From assembly GCF_902497995.1 (NCBI RefSeq), contig NZ_CABVII010000013.1:62001-126000 (forward strand): 64,000 nt of DNA, written 5' to 3'. Positions 7,914-17,221 of the stretch are shown here, one piece after another. This DNA comes from Pseudomonas fluorescens (GTDB lineage: Bacteria > Pseudomonadota > Gammaproteobacteria > Pseudomonadales > Pseudomonadaceae). Numbering within the stretch: the first letter of the stretch is position 1; each line of letters opens with the position of its first letter. Under the pieces are notes generated by a model. That model was given only the letters and a program-made list of their open reading frames with translations, ran no database searches and was not told the DNA's origin. A program made the translations under genes and the position numbers.

Positions 7914-10301
7914 ATGCGTCCTGTATTGAAAGCCATGATCCTCATCGCTTTCACGCTTTTCGGGTCGAGTCCCGGAATGCTGTCGGCAGCGGACCCGCCA
8001 GACGATTCAGTGCCCAGACCGGGGGCTGCAATCCTTGCCGTGCCCCAGAGCGACCTCCAGGCGTTGCAACTTCGACTGGACATCCTCAAACAGCAGATTT
8101 CGCTGGTTGACGATTACAACCAGCTGGAAGGCCCGCAGGATCTGGTTCAAGCGTTCATCCTCGATGTCGATCGCCTGTCGGCCTCGTTGCTTCCCCTGCA
8201 GACCCAACTGCGCGCGCAACTCGGGGTGCTGGGACCTGCCACGCTCGACGATGCAGGATCGGAGCAATCCGATATCGCTGCGCAAAGGGCATCGCTCACC
8301 GAGCAAAAAAACAAAGTCGACGCCACCTTGAAAACCCTGGCAGCGCTCAAGGGGAGTGCCACTGACCTCATCACCCAGATTGCCGGCATTCGGCGCAACC
8401 TGCTGGAAAGCGAGCTGACCCTGAGCACCCAAAGCATCCTGAATCCGGGCTTCTGGACACCGCTATTGAACCCGTCGCCGGACGATCGGCAGCGCTTGAG
8501 CTTTTTCATCGATCAGGCGCGCGACGTGGTCAAGGCCGCCTGGCAACCCGGTCAGCGCCTCTTCACGGCCGCATTGCTGTTGCTGGCCCTGGTCCTCTGG
8601 ACCCTGGGCCGCAGGCTCGCCGAACGAGGGCTGGCATGGCTGTGCATCCACCGCATGCCCGAGGGACGCCTGCGCCGAAGCTCACTCGCACTGGCCTCGG
8701 TACTGGCCACGGTATTGACCGTTGGCATTTCCTTGCAATTGCTGTTCTTTGCCTGCACGCGCCAAAGTCCACCGACGCCGATACTGATGACCTTTTCCCA
8801 GGAATTCGAAAAGATCGTTTACGCCTGCGTGCTGATTGCCGCCTTGAGCCGCGCCTTGTTGTCCACGCAACATCCTTCCTGGCGATTGCTCGCAATTGCC
8901 GATCCGGTGGCACTGTCGCTGAAGCCGTTTCCTCGACTGTTGGCTGCTGTCCTGTTGGTTCTGATGACGATTATCCAGGTCGCCAACGCAACCGGCATGA
9001 GCAGTGAGATTGTGATCGCTGGTCGAGGCGTCATCGCCCTGACGGTCGCCTCGATTGTCGTTTTTTTATTGATGCGCACGAGCAAGGTCCGAAGATCAGT
9101 CGTGGCCAGTGGAGAAGCCCCTGAAGCGGGCACGACCTTCGCCGGACTGCTCTATGCAATCACCGGTCTGGCAATGTTGATCGCCCTGTTATCGCTGCTG
9201 ACTGGATATGTTTCTCTGGCGAGGTTCATCACCTACGAGCTGGTCTGGGGATTCCTGATCCTTTCCGGCTTCTACCTCCTGATACAGCTGTTCAAGGACG
9301 CCTGCGAATACCTGTTTTCATCCAGGAGTTCCAGCGGCAAGGCGATGAAACAGATGCTGGGCATTGATGATCGTCGACTGGAGCAGATCGAGGTCATTCT
9401 CTCCGGGGTCGGCCGGGCCGGGCTATTGCTATTAGCGGCTGTCACACTGGTTGTCGGGGGTGTCGGAACGACGCTTGGCCAACTGATCACCAATGTCTTT
9501 TCCATGCTCGGCGGCGGCGGACTGCGCAAACTCAACATTATCCCGGGCCACCTGCTCAATGCGGTGCTGGCCCTGATGATCGGCATTTACCTGATTCGAT
9601 CGCTGCGCCGCTGGCTGGATAACGAGTTCCTGCCCAAAACCGACATGGACCCGGGCATGCGGGCCTCGCTCAGCACGCTGTTTGCCAACATCGGCTACGC
9701 CCTGGTCATTCTGCTGACGCTGTCGTCATTGGGCGTGCAGTGGACCAATCTGGCCTGGATCGTCAGCGCCTTGTCAGTGGGGATCGGCTTCGGCTTGCAG
9801 GAGATCGTCAAGAACTTCGTCTCCGGCCTGATCCTGCTGACCGAACGGCCGGTGAAGGTGGGCGACCTGATCAGTATCAGCGGGGTCGAAGGTGACATCC
9901 GCCGAATCAACGTGAGGGCCACCGAAATCCAGCTCAGTGACCGCTCGATCGTCATCGTCCCGAACTCGCAGCTGATCTCGCAGAACCTGCGCAACGTGAC
10001 CCTCGGCGGCAGCGCCCAAGGGGTGGCGATACTCGAACTCACCTTCCCCCTGGACATCGACCCCGAGCAAGTGAAAAACCTGCTGTACGACACGTATTGC
10101 GAGCACGAGACCATTCTCGACAAACCGGCGCCGGTGGTCCGGTTCAGCAAACTGACCCCCGAAGGCATCACCTTGACCATCACCGGATATGTCGGCAGCC
10201 CAAGAATTGTCAGCACCACCAAAAGCGACCTGCTGTTCGAGATCCTCAAGCGCCTGGGTGCCGCCGGGATTGAATTGGCCAAGCCGGCACCCGCGGTGTG
10301 A
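7914..10301 (+). CDS. Mechanosensitive ion channel protein with DUF3772 domain (MscK/MscM-like)
   Basis: A 795-residue inner-membrane protein. It has an N-terminal signal, a periplasmic helical DUF3772 domain (about residues 30-190), then some ten predicted membrane segments, ending with the MscS core (about residues 590-790). That core includes the pore-lining helix region ALSVGIGFGLQEIVKNFVSG and the beta-domain ERPVKVGDLISI. Such large MscS homologues release solutes during hypo-osmotic shock. It is transcribed alone and ends tail to tail with the peroxiredoxin gene; its stop codon sits in the loop of a shared terminator hairpin. The assignment is secure; gating properties cannot be read. 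Confidence 0.9.
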   Translation: MRPVLKAMILIAFTLFGSSPGMLSAADPPDDSVPRPGAAILAVPQSDLQALQLRLDILKQQISLVDDYNQLEGPQDLVQAFILDVDRLSASLLPLQTQLRAQLGVLGPATLDDAGSEQSDIAAQRASLTEQKNKVDATLKTLAALKGSATDLITQIAGIRRNLLESELTLSTQSILNPGFWTPLLNPSPDDRQRLSFFIDQARDVVKAAWQPGQRLFTAALLLLALVLWTLGRRLAERGLAWLCIHRMPEGRLRRSSLALASVLATVLTVGISLQLLFFACTRQSPPTPILMTFSQEFEKIVYACVLIAALSRALLSTQHPSWRLLAIADPVALSLKPFPRLLAAVLLVLMTIIQVANATGMSSEIVIAGRGVIALTVASIVVFLLMRTSKVRRSVVASGEAPEAGTTFAGLLYAITGLAMLIALLSLLTGYVSLARFITYELVWGFLILSGFYLLIQLFKDACEYLFSSRSSSGKAMKQMLGIDDRRLEQIEVILSGVGRAGLLLLAAVTLVVGGVGTTLGQLITNVFSMLGGGGLRKLNIIPGHLLNAVLALMIGIYLIRSLRRWLDNEFLPKTDMDPGMRASLSTLFANIGYALVILLTLSSLGVQWTNLAWIVSALSVGIGFGLQEIVKNFVSGLILLTERPVKVGDLISISGVEGDIRRINVRATEIQLSDRSIVIVPNSQLISQNLRNVTLGGSAQGVAILELTFPLDIDPEQVKNLLYDTYCEHETILDKPAPVVRFSKLTPEGITLTITGYVGSPRIVSTTKSDLLFEILKRLGAAGIELAKPAPAV

Positions 10302-10310
10302 GCGGGTGCC
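10286..10310. terminator. Bidirectional terminator-like hairpin between the channel and peroxiredoxin genes
   Basis: GGCACCCGC and GCGGGTGCC form a perfect 9-bp stem with a 7-nt loop that contains the TGA stop of the mechanosensitive channel gene. It lies 15 bp from the end of the convergent peroxiredoxin gene, so it could serve both. Confidence 0.5.
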
Positions 10311-10325
10311 CGGCATCAGGGACGG

Positions 10326-10979
10326 TTACTTCGGTTGCGCCACCGTGCGCAAGTAAGGTTTCACTGTCTTGAAGCCATCCGGATACTTCTTGCGTGCATC
10401 CTCGTCGGAGACCGACGTGGGAATGATCACGTCATCCCCCGGACGCCAGTTCACTGGGGTGGCGACGGTGTGTTTGGCGTTCAGCTGGAGGGAGTCGAGC
10501 AGTCGCAGCACTTCATCGAAGTTGCGCCCGGCACTCATCGGGTAGATCAGCATCGCCTTGACCTTCTTGTCCGGGCCGATGATGAACACCGAACGTACCG
10601 TGGCGTTGTCCACGGCGGTCCGGGCGCCGCCACTGGCATTGGGGTGAATCATGTCGTAGAGCTTGGCCACCACCAGGTTCTCGTCGCCGATCATCGGGTA
10701 ATTGACCGCATGGCCCTGGGTTTCTTCGATGTCTTTGGCCCAGGTCTGATGGTTACTGACGGGGTCGACGCTGAGGCCGACGATTTTGGTGTTGCGCTTG
10801 TCGAACTCGGGCTTGAGCCCGGCCATGTAGCCGAGTTCAGTGGTGCAGACCGGGGTGAAGTCCTTCGGATGCGAGAACAGGATGGCCCACTTGTCGCCAA
10901 TCCACTCGTGGAAGTTCAGCGTGCCTTCGGTGCTCTCAACGGAAAAATCCGGTGCTTCGTCGCCTATACGAATTGCCAT
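10326..10979 (-). CDS. lsfA: 1-Cys peroxiredoxin (LsfA/Prx6 type)
   Basis: A 217-residue peroxiredoxin of the Prx6 group, which reduces peroxides using one active cysteine. The peroxidatic C45 lies in DFTPVCTTELG, the family signature, and the long C-terminal extension (CVATPVNWRPGDDVIIP-like region) is typical of 1-Cys enzymes. Length agrees with Pseudomonas LsfA (about 212 residues). The start is placed at the ATG 7 nt after AGGAG; an upstream in-frame extension (MRRMS) overlaps that ribosome site and is unlikely. Its usual role is resistance to hydrogen peroxide and sulphur-starvation response. Confidence 0.9.
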   Translation of the reverse strand: MAIRIGDEAPDFSVESTEGTLNFHEWIGDKWAILFSHPKDFTPVCTTELGYMAGLKPEFDKRNTKIVGLSVDPVSNHQTWAKDIEETQGHAVNYPMIGDENLVVAKLYDMIHPNASGGARTAVDNATVRSVFIIGPDKKVKAMLIYPMSAGRNFDEVLRLLDSLQLNAKHTVATPVNWRPGDDVIIPTSVSDEDARKKYPDGFKTVKPYLRTVAQPK

Positions 10980-11064
10980 GCTCATTCTCCTCACTGTGAA
11001 GGGTCGGGAAACGCTTGGACAAACCAGTATAGGAGACCTTGAAGGGCGAAGGCGATTTCACGGA

Positions 11065-11095
11065 CGCCTTCGCGGGCAAGCCTCGCTCCTGCGGG
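11065..11095. repeat. Single REP element (one arm)
   Basis: GCCTTCGCGGGCAAGCCTCGCTCCT is a variant of the Pseudomonas REP hairpin in the gap between the peroxiredoxin and a small exported protein. A degenerate second arm (GTGCCTTCGCCGGCG) follows at about 11142. Confidence 0.7.
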
Positions 11096-11157
11096 GGGCC
11101 ATGTCTGCATGGGCACGGCTTGGGGCGAAGGCGGTCTCACGGGTGCCTTCGCCGGCG

Positions 11158-11493
11158 CTATTGACGCGCCACCTTATAGCGGACGCAATCGTCGTAAAAA
11201 CTCTGCCAGACCGCCGCCGGCTTGAGTCGCGATTGGCTGTCGTAGGTCTGCTCGGTAATGCCCATGGCCATCATGCGCATCCATGGCTTGCTGAATTTGT
11301 AGGCCTGCAACTTCTGGCGCGCGGCATACAACGAGACGCCCGACAGTTTAAGTTCCTGGGCTTTGGCCGCCGTTCCCGCCCCCCAGCTGCACAGATACTG
11401 GTCATTTGCCACCAACTCCCTGGCCTGAACGGAGGCGGTACCGCTCGCCAGGCCGCACGACATCAGCGCGATCAACACATTCCGCATTAGCAT
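11158..11493 (-). CDS. Small exported protein of unknown function
   Basis: A 111-residue protein with a Sec-type signal (MLMRNVLIALMSCGLASGTASVQA) and a mature part of about 87 residues. The mature part contains LVANDQYLCSWGAG, a helix-rich region, and a C-terminal FYDDCVRYK, so two cysteines may pair in the periplasm. I do not recognise the family. The gene is divergent from potE across a 178-bp gap. Two start codons are possible (11493 and 11487); the first has AGGA 4 nt upstream, the second has better spacing. Confidence 0.62.
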   Translation of the reverse strand: MLMRNVLIALMSCGLASGTASVQARELVANDQYLCSWGAGTAAKAQELKLSGVSLYAARQKLQAYKFSKPWMRMMAMGITEQTYDSQSRLKPAAVWQSFYDDCVRYKVARQ

Positions 11494-11608
11494 TCGATCC
11501 TAACTATCTGAAAATAAATTGATTCTGGTCAAAGTTTTAAGGCTTCGGGGCCAGCAAAATGCCTTAACTGCGCGATAGCCTGTTTTCTCAGTGTCTGACG
11601 GACATGTC

Positions 11609-11636
11609 TTGCGAGATTTCAATCCTTGGCTATAGC
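11609..11636 (+). promoter_or_regulatory. Candidate sigma-70 promoter of the potE operon
   Basis: TTGCGA (11609-11614) and TATAGC (11631-11636) are separated by 16 bp and lie 36 bp upstream of the potE start codon. The match is by eye. Confidence 0.4.
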
Positions 11637-11671
11637 TAACGTTTCCCAACACAATCCAGAGAGGCAACGGA

Positions 11672-13081
11672 ATGTCAGTCGCAAAGAAAATGACCGTGGG
11701 GCAACTGACAATGCTGACGGCCGTCAATATGTTGGGCTCAGGCATTGTGTTGTTGCCCACCAAACTCGCCGAAGTCGGCGGTATTTCCATTCTTTCCTGG
11801 CTGATCACGGCCACCGGCTCCCTGGCGCTGGCTTATGCCTTCGCGCGCTGCGGCATGCTCAGTCGCAAGACCGGGGGCATGGGCGGTTACGCTGAATACA
11901 CCTTCGGCAAGGCGGGCAACTACCTCACGAACTACACCTATGGGCTCTCGTTATTGATTGCCAACGTCGCGATCAGCATTACGGCGGTCGGCTATATCCA
12001 GGAGCTGTTCCACATCCAGCTTGATTCACTGCAAGTGGGTCTGGCGACTATCGCTCTGTTGTGGATCACCACGTTCGCCAACTTCGGCGGCGCGCGGATT
12101 ACCGGCCGAATCGGGTCGATCACGGTGTGGGGGGTAATCGCACCGGTGGTGCTGGTGTCCACCATTGGCTGGTTCTGGTTCGACAGCAGTGTCTATGCCG
12201 CTGGCTGGAACCCGCACAACATGGGCTGGTTCGAAGCCGCAGGGGCATCGGTGGCGATCACTTTATGGGCCTTCCTCGGCCTGGAGTCGGCGTGCGCCAA
12301 CACCGATGCCGTGGAAAATCCCGAGAAGAACGTACCGATTGCGGTACTCGGCGGCACCCTCGGCGCGGCCGTGATCTACATCGTCTCCACCAACGTCATC
12401 GCCGGCATTGTGGACAACCCGGAACTGGCCGCCTCCACCGCACCATTCGGCCTGGTCTTTGCCAAGATGTTCACGCCCTTGGTCGGCGATATCGTGATGG
12501 CCGCGATGGTACTCGCCTGCATCGGTTCATTGCTGGGTTGGCAGTTCACCATCGCCCAGGTGTACAAAAGCTCGGCGGACACCGGTTACTTCCTGTCGAT
12601 CTTCGCCAAATCCAACAAGGCCGGAACGCCCATTGTCGGCATGCTGGTCCTGCTGGCCGCGCAGACGGCGCTGGGCTTTCTCACCATCAGCCCGGACCTG
12701 AGCAAGCAGTTCGACACCCTGGTCAACCTCGCGGTGGTCACCAATCTGGTGCCGTACATCCTGTCCATGGCGGCGCTTATGACCATGCAGAAAGTGTCCA
12801 ACGTACCCGCAGGCAAGGCGCTGGCCACCAACATTATTGCCTGGGTGGCGGCCGCTTACAGTTACCTGGCGCTCTACAGCTCGGGCGAGCAGGCACTGAT
12901 GCTTGGCGGCGTGGCGACCATCTTCGGTTACACGCTGTTCGGCTTCGTCAACAACCGCCTGATCCGCCTCGAAGCGCGCAATAACAGCGTACCGACGCAA
13001 ACCGTCAGCGCTCAGCACCTCACGGGCGAGCCGGTGCCGGTGAACAGTTTGCAAACAGCCACTCTGGAGGTTCAACAATGA
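11672..13081 (+). CDS. potE: Putrescine:ornithine antiporter PotE
   Basis: A 469-residue APC-superfamily antiporter with about 12 membrane segments. It shares long blocks with E. coli PotE, such as TKLAEVGGISILSWL, RKTGGMGGYAEY and WAFLGLESACANTD, plus the helix-6 region used for substrate recognition. PotE exchanges putrescine for ornithine at acid pH or takes up putrescine. The C-terminal tail (about 30 residues) is longer than in E. coli. The ribosome site GAGAGGCAACGGA precedes the ATG. The stop overlaps the decarboxylase start (ATGA), so the pair is one operon and makes an antiporter-decarboxylase system. Confidence 0.92.
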   Translation: MSVAKKMTVGQLTMLTAVNMLGSGIVLLPTKLAEVGGISILSWLITATGSLALAYAFARCGMLSRKTGGMGGYAEYTFGKAGNYLTNYTYGLSLLIANVAISITAVGYIQELFHIQLDSLQVGLATIALLWITTFANFGGARITGRIGSITVWGVIAPVVLVSTIGWFWFDSSVYAAGWNPHNMGWFEAAGASVAITLWAFLGLESACANTDAVENPEKNVPIAVLGGTLGAAVIYIVSTNVIAGIVDNPELAASTAPFGLVFAKMFTPLVGDIVMAAMVLACIGSLLGWQFTIAQVYKSSADTGYFLSIFAKSNKAGTPIVGMLVLLAAQTALGFLTISPDLSKQFDTLVNLAVVTNLVPYILSMAALMTMQKVSNVPAGKALATNIIAWVAAAYSYLALYSSGEQALMLGGVATIFGYTLFGFVNNRLIRLEARNNSVPTQTVSAQHLTGEPVPVNSLQTATLEVQQ

Positions 13082-15363
13082 CGGAATATAGACACTTGCT
13101 CGGAATGCTCACGCTGCTGGTGAGCAGTCCGCCGGACAAAAGAACCGTATTCGGTCGCGCCCTGAATCAATTGATCAGTGGTGTGGAAGAACGCGCCATC
13201 AGCGTGCTGGTCTCGGAAAGCCTGAGCGACGCCACCTCGATCCTGCAGTCGGACCCGGCCATTCAGTGCGTGCTGCTCAGCTGGGAAATGGACGACAGCG
13301 AAGGTCACGAGGAATGCATCAAACTGCTGACCAGCCTGCGCGAACGCAACACCCGGGTGCCGGTGTTCCTGATCAGCGACCGCAGCACGGCGTCGAGCAT
13401 TCCGCTGGTGGTCATGCAGCACGCCGACGACTTCATCTGGCTGCCCGAAGACACCAGCCGCTTCCTCAGCGGGCGCATCCTGGCGGCCATCGAACGCTAT
13501 CGCCAGGCCGCGCTGCCGCCGATGTTCGGCGCGCTGGTGAAATTTTCCCGCACCTATGAATACTCGTGGCACACCCCAGGGCATGCCGGTGGCACGGCGT
13601 TTCTCAAGAGCACGGCGGGCCGCGCGTTCTATGAGTTCTTCGGGGAAAACCTGCTGCGTTCGGACCTGTCGATTTCGGTCGGCGAACTGGGTTCGCTGCT
13701 CGATCACAGCGGCCCCATCGGCCAGGGCGAGCGTTACGCGGCCAAGGTGTTTGGCGCGCACCGCACCTATTACGTCACCAACGGCTCGTCGACGTCCAAC
13801 CGGGTCATCCTCATGGCCAGCGTCACGCGCAACCAGATCGCGTTGTGCGACCGCAATTGCCACAAGTCCGCCGAGCACGCGATGACCTTGTCCGGGGCCA
13901 TTCCGACCTACCTGGTGCCGACCCGCAATCGCTACGGCATCATCGGCCCGATCCTGCCGCAGACCCTGAGCGCCGAAGGGGTCAAGGCGGCCATTGCCGA
14001 CAACCCGCTGGTCAAGGACGGTATCGACCCGACGCCGATCCACGCCATCATCACCAACTCCACCTACGACGGCCTGACCTACAACGTCACCCGGGTCGAG
14101 GAGTTGCTGGGCCAGAGTGTCGACCGGCTGCATTTCGATGAAGCCTGGTACGGTTATGCGCGGTTCAACCCGCTGTACCGCGACCGCTTCGCCATGCATG
14201 GCAGCCCTGACGATCACGATGAGTCGCGCCCGACCGTGTTCGCCACCCAATCGACCCACAAGTTGCTCGCCGCACTGTCCCAGGCGTCGATGATTCACGT
14301 GCGCAACGGCCGCAACCCGATTGCGCACGGGCGCTTCAACGAGTCGTTCATGATGCACGCCTCGACCTCGCCCAACTACGCGATCATGGCCTCCTGCGAC
14401 GTCAGCTCGGCGATGATGGAAGCGCCCAGCGGGCAGATCCTGACCACCGAATCCATCGAAGAAGCCATCGCTTTCCGCCAGGTCATCTCACGCATGAACA
14501 ATGAGATGCAGGGCAAGGACGAGTGGTTTTTCACCTGCTGGCAGCCGCCGTCGGTGCAAGTGGGTGGCGCGGCGGTACCCTTCCATGAAGTCGATCCGGT
14601 GCTGCTCAAAACCGAACCGAACTGCTGGGTGCTGCACCCGAACGAGGTGTGGCACGGTTTCGGCGACATCGAGGACGGCTACTGCATGCTCGACCCGATC
14701 AAGGTCTCGGTGCTGAGCCCCGGCATGGGCGACGACGGCAACCTGCTGGACTTCGGCATCCCCGCCTGCATCCTCACCGCCTACCTCGGACGCCAGGGCA
14801 TCGTCGTCGAGAAAACCACCGACTTCACCATTCTCTTCCTGTTCTCCATCGGCATCACCAAAGGCAAATGGGGCACCCTGGTCAACGCCCTGCTCGACTT
14901 CAAGCGCGACTTCGACGATAACCTCGAGCTCGAGCTGTGCCTGCCGGACCTGCTGACCGCCAACCAGCAACGCTATGCCGGCATGGGACTCAAGGACCTC
15001 GCCGAGGACATCTTCGCCGCCATGAAGCAACACAAGACCACGGCGACCATGGCCCAGGCGTTCGGCATGCTGCCGCAAGCCGAGTTCAGTCCGGTAGAGG
15101 CGTACGAGAAACTGGTGAAAGACCAGGTCGAACGGGTGACCCTGGAAGAAGCCGCCGGGCGGATTGTCGCCACCGGGATCGTGCCCTATCCACCGGGCAT
15201 TCCATTGTTGATGCCAGGTGAAAACGCAGGGCCGGCCGATGGGCCGTTGCTGGCCTATCTCAGGGCGCTGGAAAGCTTCGACAAATCCTTTCCGGGTTTC
15301 ACCCATGACACCCATGGGATCGAAAGCGAGGGCGGGGTTTATCGGTTGCTGGTGTTGAAGTGA
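13078..15363 (+). CDS. Inducible Orn/Lys/Arg decarboxylase (fold-I PLP enzyme)
   Basis: A 761-residue enzyme of the AdiA/CadA/SpeF/LdcA family. It has an N-terminal receiver-like wing domain (residues 1-130), then the PLP core. YSWHTPGHAGGTAF, DRNCHKS and HFDEAWYGYA precede the PLP lysine at K395 in STHKLLAALSQ, and the C-terminal domain contains PYPPGIPLLMPGE. The product is a polyamine precursor plus CO2, consuming a proton. By eye the core resembles biodegradative arginine decarboxylase about as much as lysine decarboxylase. The upstream PotE points to ornithine, so substrate stays open. It is coupled to potE by a 4-bp overlap. The pair would give acid resistance and putrescine export. Confidence 0.88.
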   Translation: MTEYRHLLGMLTLLVSSPPDKRTVFGRALNQLISGVEERAISVLVSESLSDATSILQSDPAIQCVLLSWEMDDSEGHEECIKLLTSLRERNTRVPVFLISDRSTASSIPLVVMQHADDFIWLPEDTSRFLSGRILAAIERYRQAALPPMFGALVKFSRTYEYSWHTPGHAGGTAFLKSTAGRAFYEFFGENLLRSDLSISVGELGSLLDHSGPIGQGERYAAKVFGAHRTYYVTNGSSTSNRVILMASVTRNQIALCDRNCHKSAEHAMTLSGAIPTYLVPTRNRYGIIGPILPQTLSAEGVKAAIADNPLVKDGIDPTPIHAIITNSTYDGLTYNVTRVEELLGQSVDRLHFDEAWYGYARFNPLYRDRFAMHGSPDDHDESRPTVFATQSTHKLLAALSQASMIHVRNGRNPIAHGRFNESFMMHASTSPNYAIMASCDVSSAMMEAPSGQILTTESIEEAIAFRQVISRMNNEMQGKDEWFFTCWQPPSVQVGGAAVPFHEVDPVLLKTEPNCWVLHPNEVWHGFGDIEDGYCMLDPIKVSVLSPGMGDDGNLLDFGIPACILTAYLGRQGIVVEKTTDFTILFLFSIGITKGKWGTLVNALLDFKRDFDDNLELELCLPDLLTANQQRYAGMGLKDLAEDIFAAMKQHKTTATMAQAFGMLPQAEFSPVEAYEKLVKDQVERVTLEEAAGRIVATGIVPYPPGIPLLMPGENAGPADGPLLAYLRALESFDKSFPGFTHDTHGIESEGGVYRLLVLK

Positions 15364-15397
15364 TGTAAACAGGACCCTCGGCTTACACAAACCCAAA

Positions 15398-15487
15398 TGT
15401 GGGAGCGGGCTTGCTCGCGAAAGCGGCCGTCCAGTCGACAAAGATGTTGACTGACACTCCGTCTTCGCGAGCAAGCCCGCTCCCACA
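15398..15487. repeat. REPIN doublet
   Basis: TGTGGGAGCGGGCTTGCTCG and its inverted partner (CGAGCAAGCCCGCTCCCACA) flank a spacer of about 40 bp. It separates two convergent operons (decarboxylase and GMC oxidoreductase) and could form a long hairpin. Confidence 0.85.
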
Positions 15488-15530
15488 GTTGATCTCCTTC
15501 AGCCATGGAGATCGCATTGCGCAGGTTTGA

Positions 15531-17219
15531 TCAAACCCTCACATTGCGTCCCGGCAATGTCGATCGCTGACTGCTTTCCCAATCCTCCACCAAACCCACC
15601 GGTGCATCGGACGCCGGCAGCATGTTGCGCCCGCGAACCAGATCCGAGGCGCGCTCGGCGAGCATGATGGTCGGTGCATTGAGGTTGCCGTTCGGTTCGG
15701 TCGGAAACACCGACGAGTCGATCACCCGCAAACCCGCGATGCCCCGTACCCGCAGTTCTGAATCCACCACCGCCATGTCATCCTCCCCCATCCGGCACGA
15801 GCCGCAAGGATGGTAGGTGCTCTCCAGGTTCTCGCGGACGAAGGCGTCGATCTCTTCATCGGTGTTCACCTGCGGCCCGGGTGCGATCTCGCCGTCGCGG
15901 AAGCGGTCCATCGCCGGCTGGCCGATGATCTCCCGGGTCAGGCGAATGCAGCGGCGGAAACCTTCGCGGTCCTCTTCCCGTTGCAGATAGTTGAACTGAA
16001 TCTGCGGATGTTCGTAGGGGTCAGCCGAACGCACCCGCACATAGCCGCGGCTCTTGGGTTTGTTCGGCCCGGTGAGCACCATGAAGCCGTGGCCCTTGAT
16101 CGGTTTGTTGCCGTCGTAACGCATGGCCGCCGGCAGAAAGTGGAACTGAATGTCCGGCCAGCGCAGGCCCTTGTCGGAGCGGATGAAACCACCGGCCTCG
16201 AAGTGGTTGGTGGCGCCGAGCCCGTCCTTGAACAACAGCCAGCGCAGGCCGATCATCAACTTGCTCAGGGGGTCCATTTTACTGTTGAGCGTCACCGGTT
16301 CCTTGCAGCCGAACTGGATGTAGACCTCGGCGTGATCCTGCAGATTCTCCCCTACTCCCGGCAGGTCATGGCGCACACCGATCCCGGCTTTGCGCAGGAC
16401 CTCGGCCGGGCCGATGCCGGAGCGTTGCAACAAGTGTGGCGAACCGATGGGCCCGGACGATACCAGCACTTCCCGATTGCAATAGACCTGGTGAGTCTGG
16501 CCTTGGTGGTCGTAGCTGATCCCCACCGCGCGCTTGCCTTCGAGGATGATCTGGCGGGTCATCGCGTGGGTGATCACGGTCAGGTTCGGACGGCCCATGG
16601 CCGGGCGCAGATAGGCGTTGGCGGTGGAGCAGCGCACGCCGTTTTTCACCGTCATGTGCATGGCTCCAAAACCTTCCTGCATGAAACCGTTGCAGTCGTC
16701 GGTCTTGATGTAGCCCGCTTCGGCACCGGCTTCGACCCAGGCGCCATACAGCGGATTCTTCATGTGGTTGCCGTTGGTGGTGTGCAACGGGCCGGTGCTG
16801 CCGCGATAGCCGTCACCACCCTCCTCGTAATGCTCGGCCCGCTTGAAATACGGCAGGCAATTGCGGTAGCCCCAACCTTGCGCGCCGAGGGATTCCCATT
16901 CGTCGAAGTCATACGCATGGCCACGGATGTACACCAGGCCATTGATCGACGACGAGCCGCCCAGCACCTTGCCGCGCGGGCAGTGAATACGCCGGCCGTT
17001 GAGGTAAGGTTCCGGCTCGGTTTCGTAGCGCCAGTTGTACTTTTTGGTGTTCATCGGGATCGAAAACGCACTGGGCATCTGGATCACCACGCTGCGATCG
17101 CTGCCACCGAATTCCAGCACCAGCACTGAAGTGGCCGGGTCTTCGCTCAGGCGGTTGGCCAACACACAACCGGCCGAGCCTGCACCGATGATGATGTAGT
17201 CGTATTTTTGCGTAGTCAT
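15531..17219 (-). CDS. GMC-family alcohol dehydrogenase (choline dehydrogenase BetA-like)
   Basis: A 562-residue flavoprotein of the glucose-methanol-choline family. The FAD motif YIIIGAGSAGCVLANRLSED lies at the N-terminus, the first GMC signature is RGKVLGGSSSINGLVYIRG, and the C-terminal catalytic region is STYHPCGSCRMGEDDMAVVD with NGNLNAPTIMLAE. It is very like BetA by eye, but the context (ureohydrolase, NCS1 permease) is not a glycine-betaine operon, so it probably oxidises another alcohol to an aldehyde. The true start is the ATG at 17219; the open frame continues upstream only into the NCS1 gene. It is the last gene of the 21.5-15.5 kb cluster. Confidence 0.87.
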   Translation of the reverse strand: MTTQKYDYIIIGAGSAGCVLANRLSEDPATSVLVLEFGGSDRSVVIQMPSAFSIPMNTKKYNWRYETEPEPYLNGRRIHCPRGKVLGGSSSINGLVYIRGHAYDFDEWESLGAQGWGYRNCLPYFKRAEHYEEGGDGYRGSTGPLHTTNGNHMKNPLYGAWVEAGAEAGYIKTDDCNGFMQEGFGAMHMTVKNGVRCSTANAYLRPAMGRPNLTVITHAMTRQIILEGKRAVGISYDHQGQTHQVYCNREVLVSSGPIGSPHLLQRSGIGPAEVLRKAGIGVRHDLPGVGENLQDHAEVYIQFGCKEPVTLNSKMDPLSKLMIGLRWLLFKDGLGATNHFEAGGFIRSDKGLRWPDIQFHFLPAAMRYDGNKPIKGHGFMVLTGPNKPKSRGYVRVRSADPYEHPQIQFNYLQREEDREGFRRCIRLTREIIGQPAMDRFRDGEIAPGPQVNTDEEIDAFVRENLESTYHPCGSCRMGEDDMAVVDSELRVRGIAGLRVIDSSVFPTEPNGNLNAPTIMLAERASDLVRGRNMLPASDAPVGLVEDWESSQRSTLPGRNVRV

Positions 17220-17221
17220 GG

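Noticed and set aside
13072..14358. 428-codon minus-strand frame over the decarboxylase gene
   Set aside because: Antisense shadow of the PLP decarboxylase; no domain is recognisable.
15810..17129. 439-codon plus-strand frame over the GMC dehydrogenase
   Set aside because: Antisense of a gene with clear GMC motifs.
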